Assembly (NCBI GenBank): GCA_036784855.1
Contig: JAZDSV010000043.1
Location: 48,641 to 112,640, forward strand
Direction: 5' to 3'
Source: Aphelidium insulamus
Lineage: Eukaryota > Aphelidiomycota > Aphelidea > Aphelidiaceae
DNA length: 64,000 bases
Part shown: piece by piece, positions 19,363-30,896 of the stretch
Numbering within the stretch: the stretch's first letter is position 1
Layout: every line of letters starts with the position of its first letter
Translations under genes and position numbers: made by a program
The notes under the pieces: generated by a model
Seen by the model: the letters and a program-made list of their open reading frames with translations, nothing else
The model's database searches: none
What the model was told of the DNA's origin: nothing

Positions 19363-20048
19363 ATGGTGCACTGGTTGGCGCACGTGCTCCTTGCCTCTGT
19401 AATCTTTACGCTGGCAGCTGCATATAAAAATTCCGCGAATGTTGCAGAGACAGAACAGAATGAAAATGAGAATGGTTCAATGATCACGGCCACTGTGTAT
19501 CCTGTCGAGGATGCGATAGTGGACGCGAGACACGTCAATTTGTGACTGCAAACATGCCCATTGCCACCGGGCGAGATGCCTTCACCAGTGTTCGCATGAC
19601 GTCCGCATCCCCAGTAAGCGAGAATGGCACGGTGCTGCAAAACATTCCGCTCGATCTGGCTGGCAAAATTCACCAGTTGAAGCGCGCATTATTGAGCTGC
19701 CGAATCCACGCCGCGCCCCTTTGGCTATCGGTGTGTGTGCCAAGCTGACCAGCTACCTGGCTGGCATCGCTACTCAGCCGGCATGCGCTCGTGCAGCGGC
19801 AATATATTTGATGCCGAGTATCGGGTTGTGCGCGCTTCGAGAAGGACGATCGATTGGGTATCACGGTGGAAAATGTCAGCGGCGCCGTTTCCCTTTCCAC
19901 CAAGGGAAAAATGTACCCCAGCAAGATTATGCGCGAATTTGCTGGTTTGAAAGATGCCCTGTACTTTGCACTGGGCTTTCGCGGTGTCATCAATCAATTC
20001 CACGGTGACGGCACCACTCCGCCTTACGTTGGAGCCTTGGCCGTTTAA
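19363..20048 (+). pseudogene. Decayed secreted-protein gene
   Basis: The ATG at 19363 opens a good signal peptide (MVHWLAHVLLASVIFTLAA), but the protein-like sequence that follows is spread over three frames down to a stop at 20048, with at least four frame changes and no intron borders that would explain them. Protein-like segments include IPLDLAGKIHQLKRA, NIFDAEYRVVRASRRTID and ALYFALGFRGVINQFHGD. The family is not recognised. It is either a recent pseudogene or a locally poor assembly. Confidence 0.5.
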
Positions 20049-20214
20049 CATTCAGCAGTGTGCTTTAGATCATAATCATGATAATTAACAAAGTTATTAC
20101 TGACATCAAAGCAGAAAATTTTTCTTAAGCAGCGATAACCACATATGATATACAAAGTATATTGAGTGAATGTGTGTTGATATATACGTATATGTGCACG
20201 ACTAGAGCAAAGGC

Positions 20215-21156
20215 CTAGATAAAGTTTGAAATCTTGAGCGTGACAAAGCCCAGCATGCGGCTGTCAATGACGTTCAAGATACCGCGCTCCAGCTGCACTT
20301 TCCAACCGATACGCTTGTGCACGGCCATGCAGAAGCGCCACCACATGCTCACGTGCGAGATGACGTCGGCAAACTGACGCCAGTTCTCAATCACGTCCTT
20401 TTGCAGGCCGGCCTCACCGGGCAGCAGCTCGCCGCACGTCAGCACAATGAAGTCGTCGTCGCTCGTCTGTTCGGGCGCCGGGGTGTTTCCGGTGACACCC
20501 TGCTGTTTCTTGTCCAGCTTCTTGTCGGCCTTGCTCTTGACGTCGCGGTACTCGGCCACGGCGTAGTTGCCGCCGCCCAGGTTGGCCGGCTTCTTGTAGA
20601 TGCGCACCTCGACGCGGTCATGTGCACCGGCCATCATGGCGCGGGTCAGCAGCACGACAGTCAGGTCGGCGAATGCATTGATCAGACGCGACTTGGCGGA
20701 CATGCGGTCACGAACACGGCGCTGCGCCTCCTTCTTGGCCTGGTCGAATTGCACCATGGCCTGGTTCATGTCACCGGGGGCGGGCTGTGCCGCGGGCGAT
20801 GGCGCTGCTGCAGCCGGTGCAGCACGCGACTGACGCGCCGGCGACGCACCGGCACCAGCACCACTGGCCGCACCACTGTTCTTACTGTCCATCAGTGCGG
20901 GCGGCGCAGTGGACTTTGGCGACGACGGCGCCTTTGGGCGCGACGACACACCGACTACGCTTCCGTTGTTTCCGGCCGCAGTCACCTGGCCCACCACGGA
21001 TCCACCCGCCTGCATCGCCTGGTAGATGGTGGTGCGGCGCTGGTCGGGTGGCGCGAATCCACCGACACCGTCCGCGCGGCTGTTGCGATGCTCATTGATC
21101 TTGCCAAGCATGGTCTGTTCCGGGCGCATAATCGTGGATACTGGACGTGCCGACAT
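20215..21156 (-). CDS. Unrecognised 313-residue protein with low-complexity middle
   Basis: An intronless frame starts at the ATG at 21156. Residues 1-60 are mixed (MLGKINEHRNSRADGVGGF, RRTTIYQAM). Residues 60-130 are Ala/Pro/Ser-rich and probably disordered. The C-terminal 180 residues look folded: KEAQRRVRDRMSAKSRLIN, FADLTVVLLTRAMM, HDRVEVRIYKKPANLGG, DDFIVLTCGELLPGE, WWRFCMAVHKRIGWKVQL, LGFVTLKISNFI. GC-rich codons resemble the housekeeping genes and support a real, conserved gene. I recognise no domain. The GST gene is transcribed divergently from the other side of a roughly 370-bp gap. Confidence 0.7.
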   Translation of the reverse strand: MSARPVSTIMRPEQTMLGKINEHRNSRADGVGGFAPPDQRRTTIYQAMQAGGSVVGQVTAAGNNGSVVGVSSRPKAPSSPKSTAPPALMDSKNSGAASGAGAGASPARQSRAAPAAAAPSPAAQPAPGDMNQAMVQFDQAKKEAQRRVRDRMSAKSRLINAFADLTVVLLTRAMMAGAHDRVEVRIYKKPANLGGGNYAVAEYRDVKSKADKKLDKKQQGVTGNTPAPEQTSDDDFIVLTCGELLPGEAGLQKDVIENWRQFADVISHVSMWWRFCMAVHKRIGWKVQLERGILNVIDSRMLGFVTLKISNFI

Positions 21157-21523
21157 CTACTTGGTGTGTGTGTGTGTCTGTGTGTGTCTGTGAAGGTATC
21201 ACTGACGGCGTGCGACATGATGTCCGCCTTTTAAAGCAGCCACTTGCGTGTTGCCGCGCATGTCCCATCACGAAATTGTGCGATGGCTGATTGGGCGCCG
21301 TGTCGAATTACGCGGCAACATCGAAGGTTAAGGTTGCCAGCGCGGCTAAACAGAGGCCATGGAGTTTGGCCGGGATAAACTGATACATATAATTGCCTGC
21401 TGACATAAAGTGACATAAAGTCGTTTGACTGAGACTTGACCTTGGTTACCACTGGTAACTCGTTGATACCAGTTGTAAATAACAATCTGATGACTGTCAC
21501 ACACACAATCTGCTGTCACACTC

Positions 21524-22837
21524 ATGCTGACTGTGCGCACGGTTTTGACGTCGCATTGCTCGCTGCGCCACAAACTTGCATTCACCGCCTTTCACCGCAC
21601 CTTTGCCATGGCCAGCAGCGCCAAGATCTCGTTGAACTGGGCCGACTCCACGTCGGGCGAGTTCCATCGCACCGCCTCCCAGTTCCGTGACCACATCTCT
21701 GCGGCGCCTGGGGCCCTCTTCCCGCCAGAGGCCGGTCGCTATCACCTGTGAGTGGCAAATGCTACACATGTGTTCACTCACCTCACAGCTACATATCCCA
21801 CGCTTGTCCATGGGGTAATGATCAAGTGTTGTGCATTAGACGCACTCTTATTTCCAACTCGCAGCCCACCGCACAATGACGGTGCGCGCATTGAAGGGTC
21901 TAGAGAGTGCGATCGATGTGTCCGTGGTTGACTGGCTGCTGGAGGAGAATGGTCGGCAGTGTCTCAACTTCCCTCACATTTGACATATGTGTATGCAGGA
22001 TGGAAGTTTTCCACGGATGCTGAATGCCCTGGGGCGGTGCCAGACAGCGTGAATGGAGCAAAGTGGCTGCGCGAGCTGTACGTGATGGCCAACCCCGAGT
22101 ACACTGGACGCTTCACCGTGCCCGTTCTGTGGGACAAACAGCGCAAGACTATCGGTGAGCCTGACTGCGTCGAGTGATTGTGCTTATGGGGATTCTAGTT
22201 AATAACGAGTCGTCCGAGATTATTCGCATACTCAACAGCGAGTTCAACGCCGTTGCCAAGCACCCCGAGCTGGACCTGTATCCAGAGCCGCTGCGTGCAG
22301 AAATTGACTCTGCCAATGAGTGGGTTTACGACAAGATAAACAACGGGGTGTACAAGGCTGGATTTGCCACCAAGCAGGAGCCCTGTATGCTTATGTATTG
22401 TACTTGTGTATACAACTCATTTCTGCTACATAGATGAGAAAAATTGCCGCGCGCTGTTTGAAGCTCTGGATCGTGTGGAAGCCATGCTGGCAAAGCCCGG
22501 TCAGCACTACCTCGTCGGGAATCAATTGACGGAAGCTGATGTTCGCCTCTTTACCACCATTTTGCGGCAAGCAGTCATGTTGTATCATGCTTTATTGTTT
22601 ACGTTTCCTAGATTTGACCCGGTGTACCACGGCCATTTCAAGTGCAATTTAAAGAACATCGAGTGCGGCTATCCGGCCATCTTGTCGTGGTTGCGGCGTA
22701 TGTATCAATTGCCAGGGGTGGCCGGCACGGTCAACATGCACCACATCAAGAATCACTACTACCAGAGTCACATCAAGATTAATCCGACCCGCGTTGTGCC
22801 GCTCAACAATGGACCTGATTTGTCGGTGGCGCCATAA
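21524..22837 (+). CDS. Glutathionyl-hydroquinone reductase, Xi-class GST (ECM4/GTO-like)
   Basis: This enzyme reduces glutathionyl-hydroquinones using an active-site cysteine. Landmarks after splicing: YISHACPWAHRT (catalytic Cys in CPWAHR), SVVDWLLEENGWKFS, PEYTGRFTVPVLWDKQ, NNESSEIIRILNSEFN, LRAEIDSANEWVYDKINNGV (bridging-loop region), YLVGNQLTEADVRLFTT, RFDPVYHGHFKCN and LPGVAGTVNMHHIKNHYYQS. All are diagnostic of the Xi class. The CPW junction is split by a small exon at 21789-21814. Intron 22567-22611 (45 nt) has a GCAAGC donor and is in frame, so retention would insert 15 residues between TILR and FDPVY. The ATG at 21524 adds a basic presequence-like leader (MLTVRTVLTSHCSLRHK); the next ATG at 21608 would give a cytosolic form. 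Confidence 0.9.
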
Positions 22838-22920
22838 GTGCACTTCGTTAATATACGTAGCAATGTACACGTTAGCTATTATTTAGTATTGATCTATTTC
22901 GCATTTCTGAGATGGCTGAT

Positions 22921-24402
22921 TTAGTGTAACTGCCTGATGGTACCGTCCTTGTTTGTCCAGCCAAGTGGATTCATCAGCAAGCATTCCAGCTGATGGTCGA
23001 CACTGTCTACTTCCCATGTTGGAAAAGTTGGAAAGATTCGAAGGACCAAATAGTCGATTATGTCGGCGAATAATTTAGAATTTGTTCGGACAAACGCCAT
23101 TTGGAGTAGGGTTTTTACTCCGCGCATTGAAATTGGTAGCGTTGCTGTGTCAGCGGTAAGCGCTGCCAAGTGAGCCAGATAGAGCTCGAGCAGTACAACC
23201 TTCGGCACTGGATCGTACGGTAGTCGCATTTTCTGAACGAAAAACTCTACAATAAGCTTCATTTCACGCTCGGAAACTTCTTCGCTTCTAATTAGTCGAC
23301 GGAAATGGTCTTCGTACTTGTTGATTGTTGACATGAGTGCCGACCCTGAATACGCATTAGCAAAATACAAACTGTCGTATTTGGCATCGTGAATAGCTTT
23401 CTGGTGCTCGGTCATATGCATGTCAGACCTAAGGTACCACAGATCTGCTGCAGTTTTTGGCAAAAGAGCGCGAGTCTGCTCAATTGCTTCCGCGGCCAAT
23501 TTCAATGTCTGCGCCACACTTTGTTTCACATAGTAGCGACAACGTTGCTCCAGCGAATACAGGTAATCCCTAGTGTTCGAGTCCCAGCCAAACGATTTTG
23601 GCGGAGGTCGATAGTCCAGGTAGTCGAGATAGAGTAAATGGCGTATACCACGGTCATTCCATTCTGTGATCTGCGACCAATGGCGTCGAAAAGTGATGCT
23701 TGCTTGCTCCTCTCCCAGCCGCAAAAACATATCGACAATCCTTTCCAGTCCACTGACCGCCGCGTCTTCTGAGAAGCGAAAGCATGCAAGCATAGTCAGC
23801 AGCAAGTGAAATATATATGGCGGCACCAGCACGCATTCCAGCATAGTGTGCAATGCTTCCTTGAATGTTTCCATGCGCACGACGGACACCCACTCGACTG
23901 TGGCGGAATTACGGTTTGGCAGCTGTGCGATTTCAGCCACTACGTGCGTGTAAAAGGCATCCAGCAAGTCGCGCTTGAGCATCTCTCGGTCATCCAATTC
24001 AAATTCGTCACACGGCGCTCTGGTTAGAAACCAGTCCACCACAATTGCGGTTTCGGGCGAGACGCCACTCTCAGCATCAGTAATGGTCAATTGGGCGACG
24101 CGATTGAACGCCGCCGCCACAAACGGTACATCGCGCCATGAGGATGTCGGTGCTAATAGCTGTAGAATAGTCTTCTTTATGTGCGGAAATGGTGGCGCAG
24201 AATCCGGGTGCGAGATATAATCGCTATTGTAATGTGGACAGGACGCGTGAATAAGTAGCGTCGCTCGGCAAGTTCGATGACTGCCCGCACCGACCCGCAT
24301 GACGAGTGACGCCGGAGAATTGCTGGAAACCGCCGGCGCTCCATGATGGCTAATGTGTGCGCCCAAGGTGTAGGCGCCGGCAGCAACTCCTGTCAGTCGC
24401 AT
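22921..24402 (-). CDS. Unrecognised 493-residue alpha-helical protein
   Basis: A single long open frame with the ATG at 24402 and the stop at 22921. Apart from a short Gly/Ala/His N-terminus, composition is that of a soluble helical protein rich in Leu, Phe, Tyr and Trp: LLLTMLACFRFSEDAAVS, LRLGEEQASITFRRHWSQI, HLLYLDYLDYRPPPKSF, LMSTINKYEDHFRRLIRS, VVLLELYLAHLAALTADT. No membrane helix, repeat or catalytic motif that I recognise. Base composition is closer to the accessory genes than to the GC-rich core genes, which suggests a lineage-specific gene. The tail-to-tail neighbour is the GST gene, only 83 bp away. Confidence 0.65.
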   Translation of the reverse strand: MRLTGVAAGAYTLGAHISHHGAPAVSSNSPASLVMRVGAGSHRTCRATLLIHASCPHYNSDYISHPDSAPPFPHIKKTILQLLAPTSSWRDVPFVAAAFNRVAQLTITDAESGVSPETAIVVDWFLTRAPCDEFELDDREMLKRDLLDAFYTHVVAEIAQLPNRNSATVEWVSVVRMETFKEALHTMLECVLVPPYIFHLLLTMLACFRFSEDAAVSGLERIVDMFLRLGEEQASITFRRHWSQITEWNDRGIRHLLYLDYLDYRPPPKSFGWDSNTRDYLYSLEQRCRYYVKQSVAQTLKLAAEAIEQTRALLPKTAADLWYLRSDMHMTEHQKAIHDAKYDSLYFANAYSGSALMSTINKYEDHFRRLIRSEEVSEREMKLIVEFFVQKMRLPYDPVPKVVLLELYLAHLAALTADTATLPISMRGVKTLLQMAFVRTNSKLFADIIDYLVLRIFPTFPTWEVDSVDHQLECLLMNPLGWTNKDGTIRQLH

Positions 24403-25273
24403 TGTCGTGTACAGTCAGCAAGGAGGAAAAAAACGACAAAAAGGGATATTTGCAAAGGTTGGCGCGTCGCTGATTTATACAACACATAGTACTACGACAT
24501 ATGTTGTTGCACTAAACTGGCATCACTAGCTAGCGGTGATAATATTTTCAATGACGAGCTAATTCCCAGTTGTGTCGGTTTCCGACAGCGTCCAGCCCGC
24601 AAGCGATCACAATCTCTGCCAGAATCACGAATATCAGTTTTTCTTCGAGTGCGGATACGACACCGAGCGCCGTATTAGTATCGTTACAAGCATAAATGTT
24701 GAACGTTGAGATTTTAGCGATCTTGATTAACTATCGAATCTGCCGCCAGCTGAATAGACGGGAACTATTTTGCTACAAGCAATCTACGCACTGACCGAAA
24801 TGAGATATTGTGACCCGACGACCGATGTTCGGAATGGACGGTCCGAGTAGGGGGGATATGATATGATACACTCAACGTCCAGGGGTTCACGCCCCATAAC
24901 TCTGTGAACAGGAGTTGGACGATCGGCGTGTTCTTTTATTGCCTGTCAAATACATATCTTCATCGGGTTTCTAATTATCTGTGCCAAAAAGTTGGCTACA
25001 TTTCCATTAAATTCTCCTGATTTCGTGGGTGGCGCCGTAGACCGTTTTTCCCATGAATGCAACGATTGGGGTTACAAAGTTAAAATATGTTGCAATATAA
25101 CTATTAACCAATCGGATGCCTGCGTTGGTTAATACATCCGATCTGATTGATTACATTATTATTAATTGAAATGTTAATTGAAATATATATGCAATATACG
25201 TATTAGCCAATCGGATGCCTGAGTTGGAAATATACAAAAAGCAGTTGCTAAGGATTACATTCATCAATCGCAA
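24403..25273. other. Intergenic DNA with upstream duplicated CCAAT-containing element
   Basis: No coding frame is supported. Near the right end an imperfect direct repeat is visible: CAATCGGATGCCTGCGTTGG (about 25111-25130) and CAATCGGATGCCTGAGTTGG (about 25209-25228), each preceded by AT-rich sequence with GCAATATA. Both copies contain CCAAT and lie 45-165 bp before the ATG of the secreted protein at 25274, so they may be duplicated promoter elements. Confidence 0.5.
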
Positions 25274-25672
25274 ATGAACTTCAACGTTTCGGCATTGATT
25301 AGCATTCTCATACTGACTTGCGTTGCATCTGCGGATGATATGCTTTCCCCAGGCCACAAGGTTGAAGTGCCGTATGATGGCAGAGCCCGTGAGGCGGATC
25401 AAGCTGCAACATGCGTGGCATTTGTTCGTCGCAACGGTAGCAAGAAAAATCTTGTAGCTCTTAATTCATTCGACTGTGGAGGCTACTATTATCCGTTGAC
25501 GTGTACTGCATATCTACCACGAATGGCTACATTAATCCAAAAGTATGGCAAGAAAATTGAAACCATATTGAATGCAATTGCAAAAAGCGGAGAATTCGTT
25601 GAAGTACGTACCCTTTGTGCTGGAGGGTGGGTCAGCGATATTGAAAAGTATCAAGTGAAGCTCGGGTTGTAG
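25274..25672 (+). CDS. Small secreted protein
   Basis: The product has 132 residues and starts at the ATG at 25274 with a signal peptide (NVSALISILILTCVASA) and a likely cleavage before DDMLSPGHK. The mature part has about five cysteines (AATCVAFVRRNGSKK, FDCGGYYYPLTCTAYLP, TLCAGGW) and an amphipathic helix (KIETILNAIAKSGEFVEV). Family not recognised. The gene is AT-richer than the core genes and isolated, with long gaps on both sides. Confidence 0.65.
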   Translation: MNFNVSALISILILTCVASADDMLSPGHKVEVPYDGRAREADQAATCVAFVRRNGSKKNLVALNSFDCGGYYYPLTCTAYLPRMATLIQKYGKKIETILNAIAKSGEFVEVRTLCAGGWVSDIEKYQVKLGL

Positions 25673-26677
25673 CTCACGGTGCCGATTCTGCAAAAGGGGA
25701 CTCAATAAATGCTAGTATATGTGTTCTAATTTATTCTGCAGCTTACAGAGCAGATTCTTGTGACAACGCCACGCCAAGCTGGAGCCACAATCTCGTCTTA
25801 GTTTATCTGGAGGATTTTCGTGTAGTTAAGTAGGTTTTTACTAGGGTCCCTAGCGGTAGGGAGTTTAAGTTCGCGACATAAGAATGCACACTGTTCAGTC
25901 AGTGACGTCAATGTTGCTGCGACAGACTAACTAACCATGCCTTAGACGGAGTACCCCGGTACCACTATCGGCGTACTTGATGCGTTGCATGCATTACGCA
26001 CCAGCAGGCCGCCAACCCGTCCCATTGAATGTCGTGGAACATGGTACGGCGCATGATAATGACATGCGGCTCCGTCACATCATGACGGCATGCAGCGGCG
26101 CCCTCTAGCCTGGTCCGCATTGAGGCACCGCAAGCCGAGCCGGTTCAAGACACTTTGGCGCTCGCTGGCCGTGGAGAGAGTTGTACGTTTGCATGAAACA
26201 TCTGTTCTTTGTGGTGTAATGCAGCTGCACAGCGGGAAATGCGCGTTTGGAACTAGACAATGGAATTGCCACCAGGCCGATTGAAGATGATACAGTGTCT
26301 GACGGTACACAGTGACTGCGGACGCGGTGATACGTTCCTCACGTATGGTAGATGAGCCGGTCTTTACTATTTCAAAGGAATGACTTTCAAGTCGGAGCTA
26401 GAGGCATATAACCACGTCCGGGTAAGCTCACATTATGCATGGTGTATTTGCTTTGAAGATTTGTAAGCATCTTTGGAGGGTTTTCTCGGGATGCAGACGT
26501 CGCAGTAGTGTAAATAGAGTCGGAATTAACTGTAAGCAACGCAGTGACGCAATGCACAATCGCCAACCTAAAACGCCTCCTTCGGTCACTTGCGCGCGTC
26601 CCTTAGCCTGGCTGCTTTCTCTATCTGCTCGTTACGTGCACACACTCTTTCTCTCTCCCTCTCTCCTCCCACTTAAC
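25673..26677. other. Intergenic DNA, about 1 kb
   Basis: I find no supported gene. There is a short inverted repeat around 25845-25862 (GGGTCCCTAGCGGTAGGGAG) and a GC-richer stretch at 26090-26160 without a closed tRNA cloverleaf. The last 60 bases are C/T-rich (CTCTTTCTCTCTCCCTCTC), a pyrimidine tract just before the AHCY start codon. Confidence 0.45.
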
Positions 26678-28225
<1,548 letters not shown>

Positions 28226-29068
28226 GCGCGCTCTGTGTCTCTGTCTGTATGACTGTCTGTCTGTATTGAGCGGCCAACCAGCCAGCCATGAATGGACCAC
28301 AACAACCGCAGCAATATATAGTGGCATCACTATGAAAGTATTTAACTAATTTAACAGTAAATATCTACATTGTACATATCACTGTGGGTTCTGCTACGCC
28401 ACCCGGTCACTTCGTGTGATACAGTGACGTATAACACGATCTGGTTGATTTGACAACAGATTGGGATCAATTGGGTAATGCGTTTGGCCCTGACTCGATT
28501 TGTGCTTGGTGACTATGTCTACAACGGTCTCTTGGGCTGCATTTCCATGGGACACCTGAAGAATAAAAAGAGATCCTTTTTGTGGAATTGAGCAGGTGGG
28601 ATATGCTGCTTGTCCGCGGCGTGGAGTGCACATCAATCTGGCGGTCGTCATAATGTGAAACTATAACATCACAATCACAATCTCTTTATTGCCGTCACTA
28701 ACGTGCCACCGTCAGCATATCCAGGCCACTCGGCCACCACATTGGGGTTCCACAAAGGAGACGTCCGCGTACCACTATTCTGTTACTCCATTGTCATACT
28801 ACTTCCCTGTGGGTCACTCTGCTACCTACTGCACTGCTGCGTGTGCAACCAGTGCGTAGTGCTGCCTTCACCGCATTCCTACTACGCTCCACAATGCTCT
28901 GCAAGGCTGGCGGTGTACTGAGTTTACACCGTAGTACCTATAGTTTACACCTTGCTATGTATGTCGATCAGCCGAAAACTTAAGTTACACCTTTTTCCAG
29001 AGTGCCCCGAACTACATTTACATACCCCAATTTTTGCTTGTCTTGATCTTGACAGAATTCAAGACGCT

Positions 29069-29099
<31 letters not shown>

Positions 29100-29203
29100 G
29101 AGTAACGTTGTGCCACGCCAGCAATGTTGCATTCAGGGCCTATGGGATGCCTCCACTAGACAAATTTAACACTCAATGGATGATGAGTTGATATATGAAT
29201 GAA
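28226..29203. other. Intergenic DNA with two small uncertain frames
   Basis: On the minus strand, 28394-28651 is open from an ATG (85 residues, with VDIVTKHKSSQGQTHYPID), which could be a small gene. On the plus strand, 28703-28921 has a hydrophobic Cys-rich stretch (FCYSIVILLPCGSLCYLL) but no ATG. Neither is recognised. A (TA)n microsatellite lies at about 29068-29094. Confidence 0.3.
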
Positions 29204-29237
29204 GTAGTGCCACTGCCAGCCATGTTGCATTCAGGGC
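29107..29237. repeat. Duplicated 3' flank of the M28 peptidase gene
   Basis: About 33 bp at 29107-29139 recur with few changes at 29204-29237; the shared core is ATGTTGCATTCAGGGC. The second copy contains the end of the M28 coding region, so the first is probably what remains of another tandem gene copy. Confidence 0.6.
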
Positions 29238-30307
29238 AGCAACTCGGCCAACTCACAGACCGATGCAAAGGCAGCCTTTCCAATCGCCAGAATCTGGTTG
29301 AAATCGAAGCCGTCACGATATACCACATCACGACTGCTATGATTCTCTGGATCGATGTCGGCACCTTTCGGCTCGCCAAGGACTATAGTGGGAAATCCTT
29401 TCAGGTAAAACTCTGTGTTATCCGAGGCGCCAGAATCTGCCATTGAGAGCGACAGCTCCGGCACATAGTGCATTGTCCAGTTGCGCACAAGATCATTCAG
29501 CCACTGTGTCGTCATGTCGTTCATAAGTGCCATTCCAATGTCGATTCCCTGGCGGTAGTTGTATGCAATCATATCCGCCTGGATCATGGCTCGTATGGGA
29601 ACCTCGAGCTGTTTGGCCTGCTCCGCCCAGGCCCTGCTGCCACGCAGCTTGTACTCTTCAGCACTAAAGGCGATCAATACTACGCGGCAACGAAAGCGCA
29701 GCAGATTCGCAGATATCCACTCGGCCAATTGGAGCAACATTGCCATTCCACTCCCGTCATCATTGGCACCGGGAGCAACAGCATCACCTCTCGAAAGCTG
29801 AATGCTGTCATAGTGGGCGCCCACAATGAGTACATCTTCATCATCAGACTCGTATCCCGGCCATAGTGCCACGACGTTGGGACTGTAGCGGTCGAGAGTT
29901 AGACCCAGCGAGACGGAGTGCAGAGATGTCGAAAATCCCAGATCAGAAAACTGCTGCTTCAGCCATGCGGCAACCGCGCGACCCGATGCACCTCTAGGAT
30001 CTCGCGATCTCCACTGCGAGCCCAGCGCTTCTCCCGAGAGAAAAGTGTTGTAGAAGCGTACGCGGTCCGTCTGATTCCCGAATGAGTTGAGCAGGTGCGT
30101 GATGTGTTGGCTACGTTCGGCCGAAGCCGTCAATGAGAACTGGCGGGATTCGGCCCCCAGATCACCCTCCAGATTCACGTAAGCATCGTTCATTTGCTCC
30201 AGCGCACGCAGCGCGTGCTGTCCAACAGGTTCCCCGGCCAAGGCCGCTGCGTTACCATGTTGGCAAAGAGCGGTGCCGGCCAGAAGCGCGCTGAAGATTT
30301 TCTGCAT
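29231..30307 (-). CDS. Secreted M28-family peptidase, last metal ligand altered
   Basis: The 358-residue product starts at the ATG at 30307 with a short signal peptide (KIFSALLAGTALCQHG). The M28 (aminopeptidase) di-zinc core is present: VGAHYDS (His, Asp), PGANDDGSGMAM (bridging Asp), FSAEEYKLRGSRAWA (catalytic Glu pair), IQADMIAY (Asp). At the fifth position, where the family has a His (as in SDHxxF), this protein reads GASDNTEFYLKGFPTIV, so His is replaced by Asn. Overall length and order fit a secreted leucyl-aminopeptidase-like enzyme. It may have reduced or lost zinc binding. A broken tandem copy lies just upstream. Confidence 0.85.
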   Translation of the reverse strand: MQKIFSALLAGTALCQHGNAAALAGEPVGQHALRALEQMNDAYVNLEGDLGAESRQFSLTASAERSQHITHLLNSFGNQTDRVRFYNTFLSGEALGSQWRSRDPRGASGRAVAAWLKQQFSDLGFSTSLHSVSLGLTLDRYSPNVVALWPGYESDDEDVLIVGAHYDSIQLSRGDAVAPGANDDGSGMAMLLQLAEWISANLLRFRCRVVLIAFSAEEYKLRGSRAWAEQAKQLEVPIRAMIQADMIAYNYRQGIDIGMALMNDMTTQWLNDLVRNWTMHYVPELSLSMADSGASDNTEFYLKGFPTIVLGEPKGADIDPENHSSRDVVYRDGFDFNQILAIGKAAFASVCELAELLP

Positions 30308-30405
30308 TTTTCTCGCACTGTGGAGTGGCTATGGATTAATCTGATCTAATCTGAACAACAATCGTCCGCGTATGATAGTGACACCTAGCGGGCGTAATGT
30401 TGAGC

Positions 30406-30615
30406 TCATTTCGGTAACAGTGCTGTCAATAGCGGCTTGGTTAAAGTATCCGTGAACGATATGCCGACAGAACCCTGTTCCATGCGGTCGTTCAGGACGA
30501 TCATGTCTGACTGGATCATGGCACTGACAGGCAGTGGACTTGCCCAGGCCCTACTCCCCACAAGATGGTGCTTCTCGGCGCTGAAAGTAGCATCGAGTTT
30601 GTCTGAATAAAGCAT
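30406..30615 (-). pseudogene. Fragment of a second M28 peptidase gene
   Basis: About 70 codons on the minus strand match the middle of the neighbouring M28 gene: FSAEKHHLVGSRAWA against FSAEEYKLRGSRAWA, then MIQSDMIVLNDR against MIQADMIAYNYR. The segment between the two motifs is shorter and the flanking parts of the gene are missing. A leftover of a tandem duplication. Confidence 0.75.
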
Positions 30616-30896
30616 GGCAGCTCAAGCATTCAATGCAGCCGCGTAATCAATGTATGTACTAGTTATTCCTGATCCGAGACAGCAAACCTTCGACCACCTC
30701 GAAATATAAGGCGCCCTGATTAAACGCCACCAGCACCAGTGGGAGTAAGGAGTAAATATGCCCTCGAGGAGCGTTCAGTGATGCAATGTGACAATGCAGA
30801 TTGCATTTGCAGTGCGTGAGTAGTTTAAACCGGTGCTTAAATGAGTTGACGAGTTGACGGCCTGATACATAAACACACAATCGACTCCTGTTAACT

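Noticed and set aside
25845-25862. Inverted repeat GGGTCCCTAGCGGTAGGGAG as transposon end
   Set aside because: Short and isolated; no matching copy, target duplication or transposase nearby.
26090-26160. tRNA-like signal (TAGCCTGGTCC and CCGGTTCAAGAC)
   Set aside because: The A-box and B-box resemblance is partial, and neither the T-stem nor the acceptor stem can be paired.
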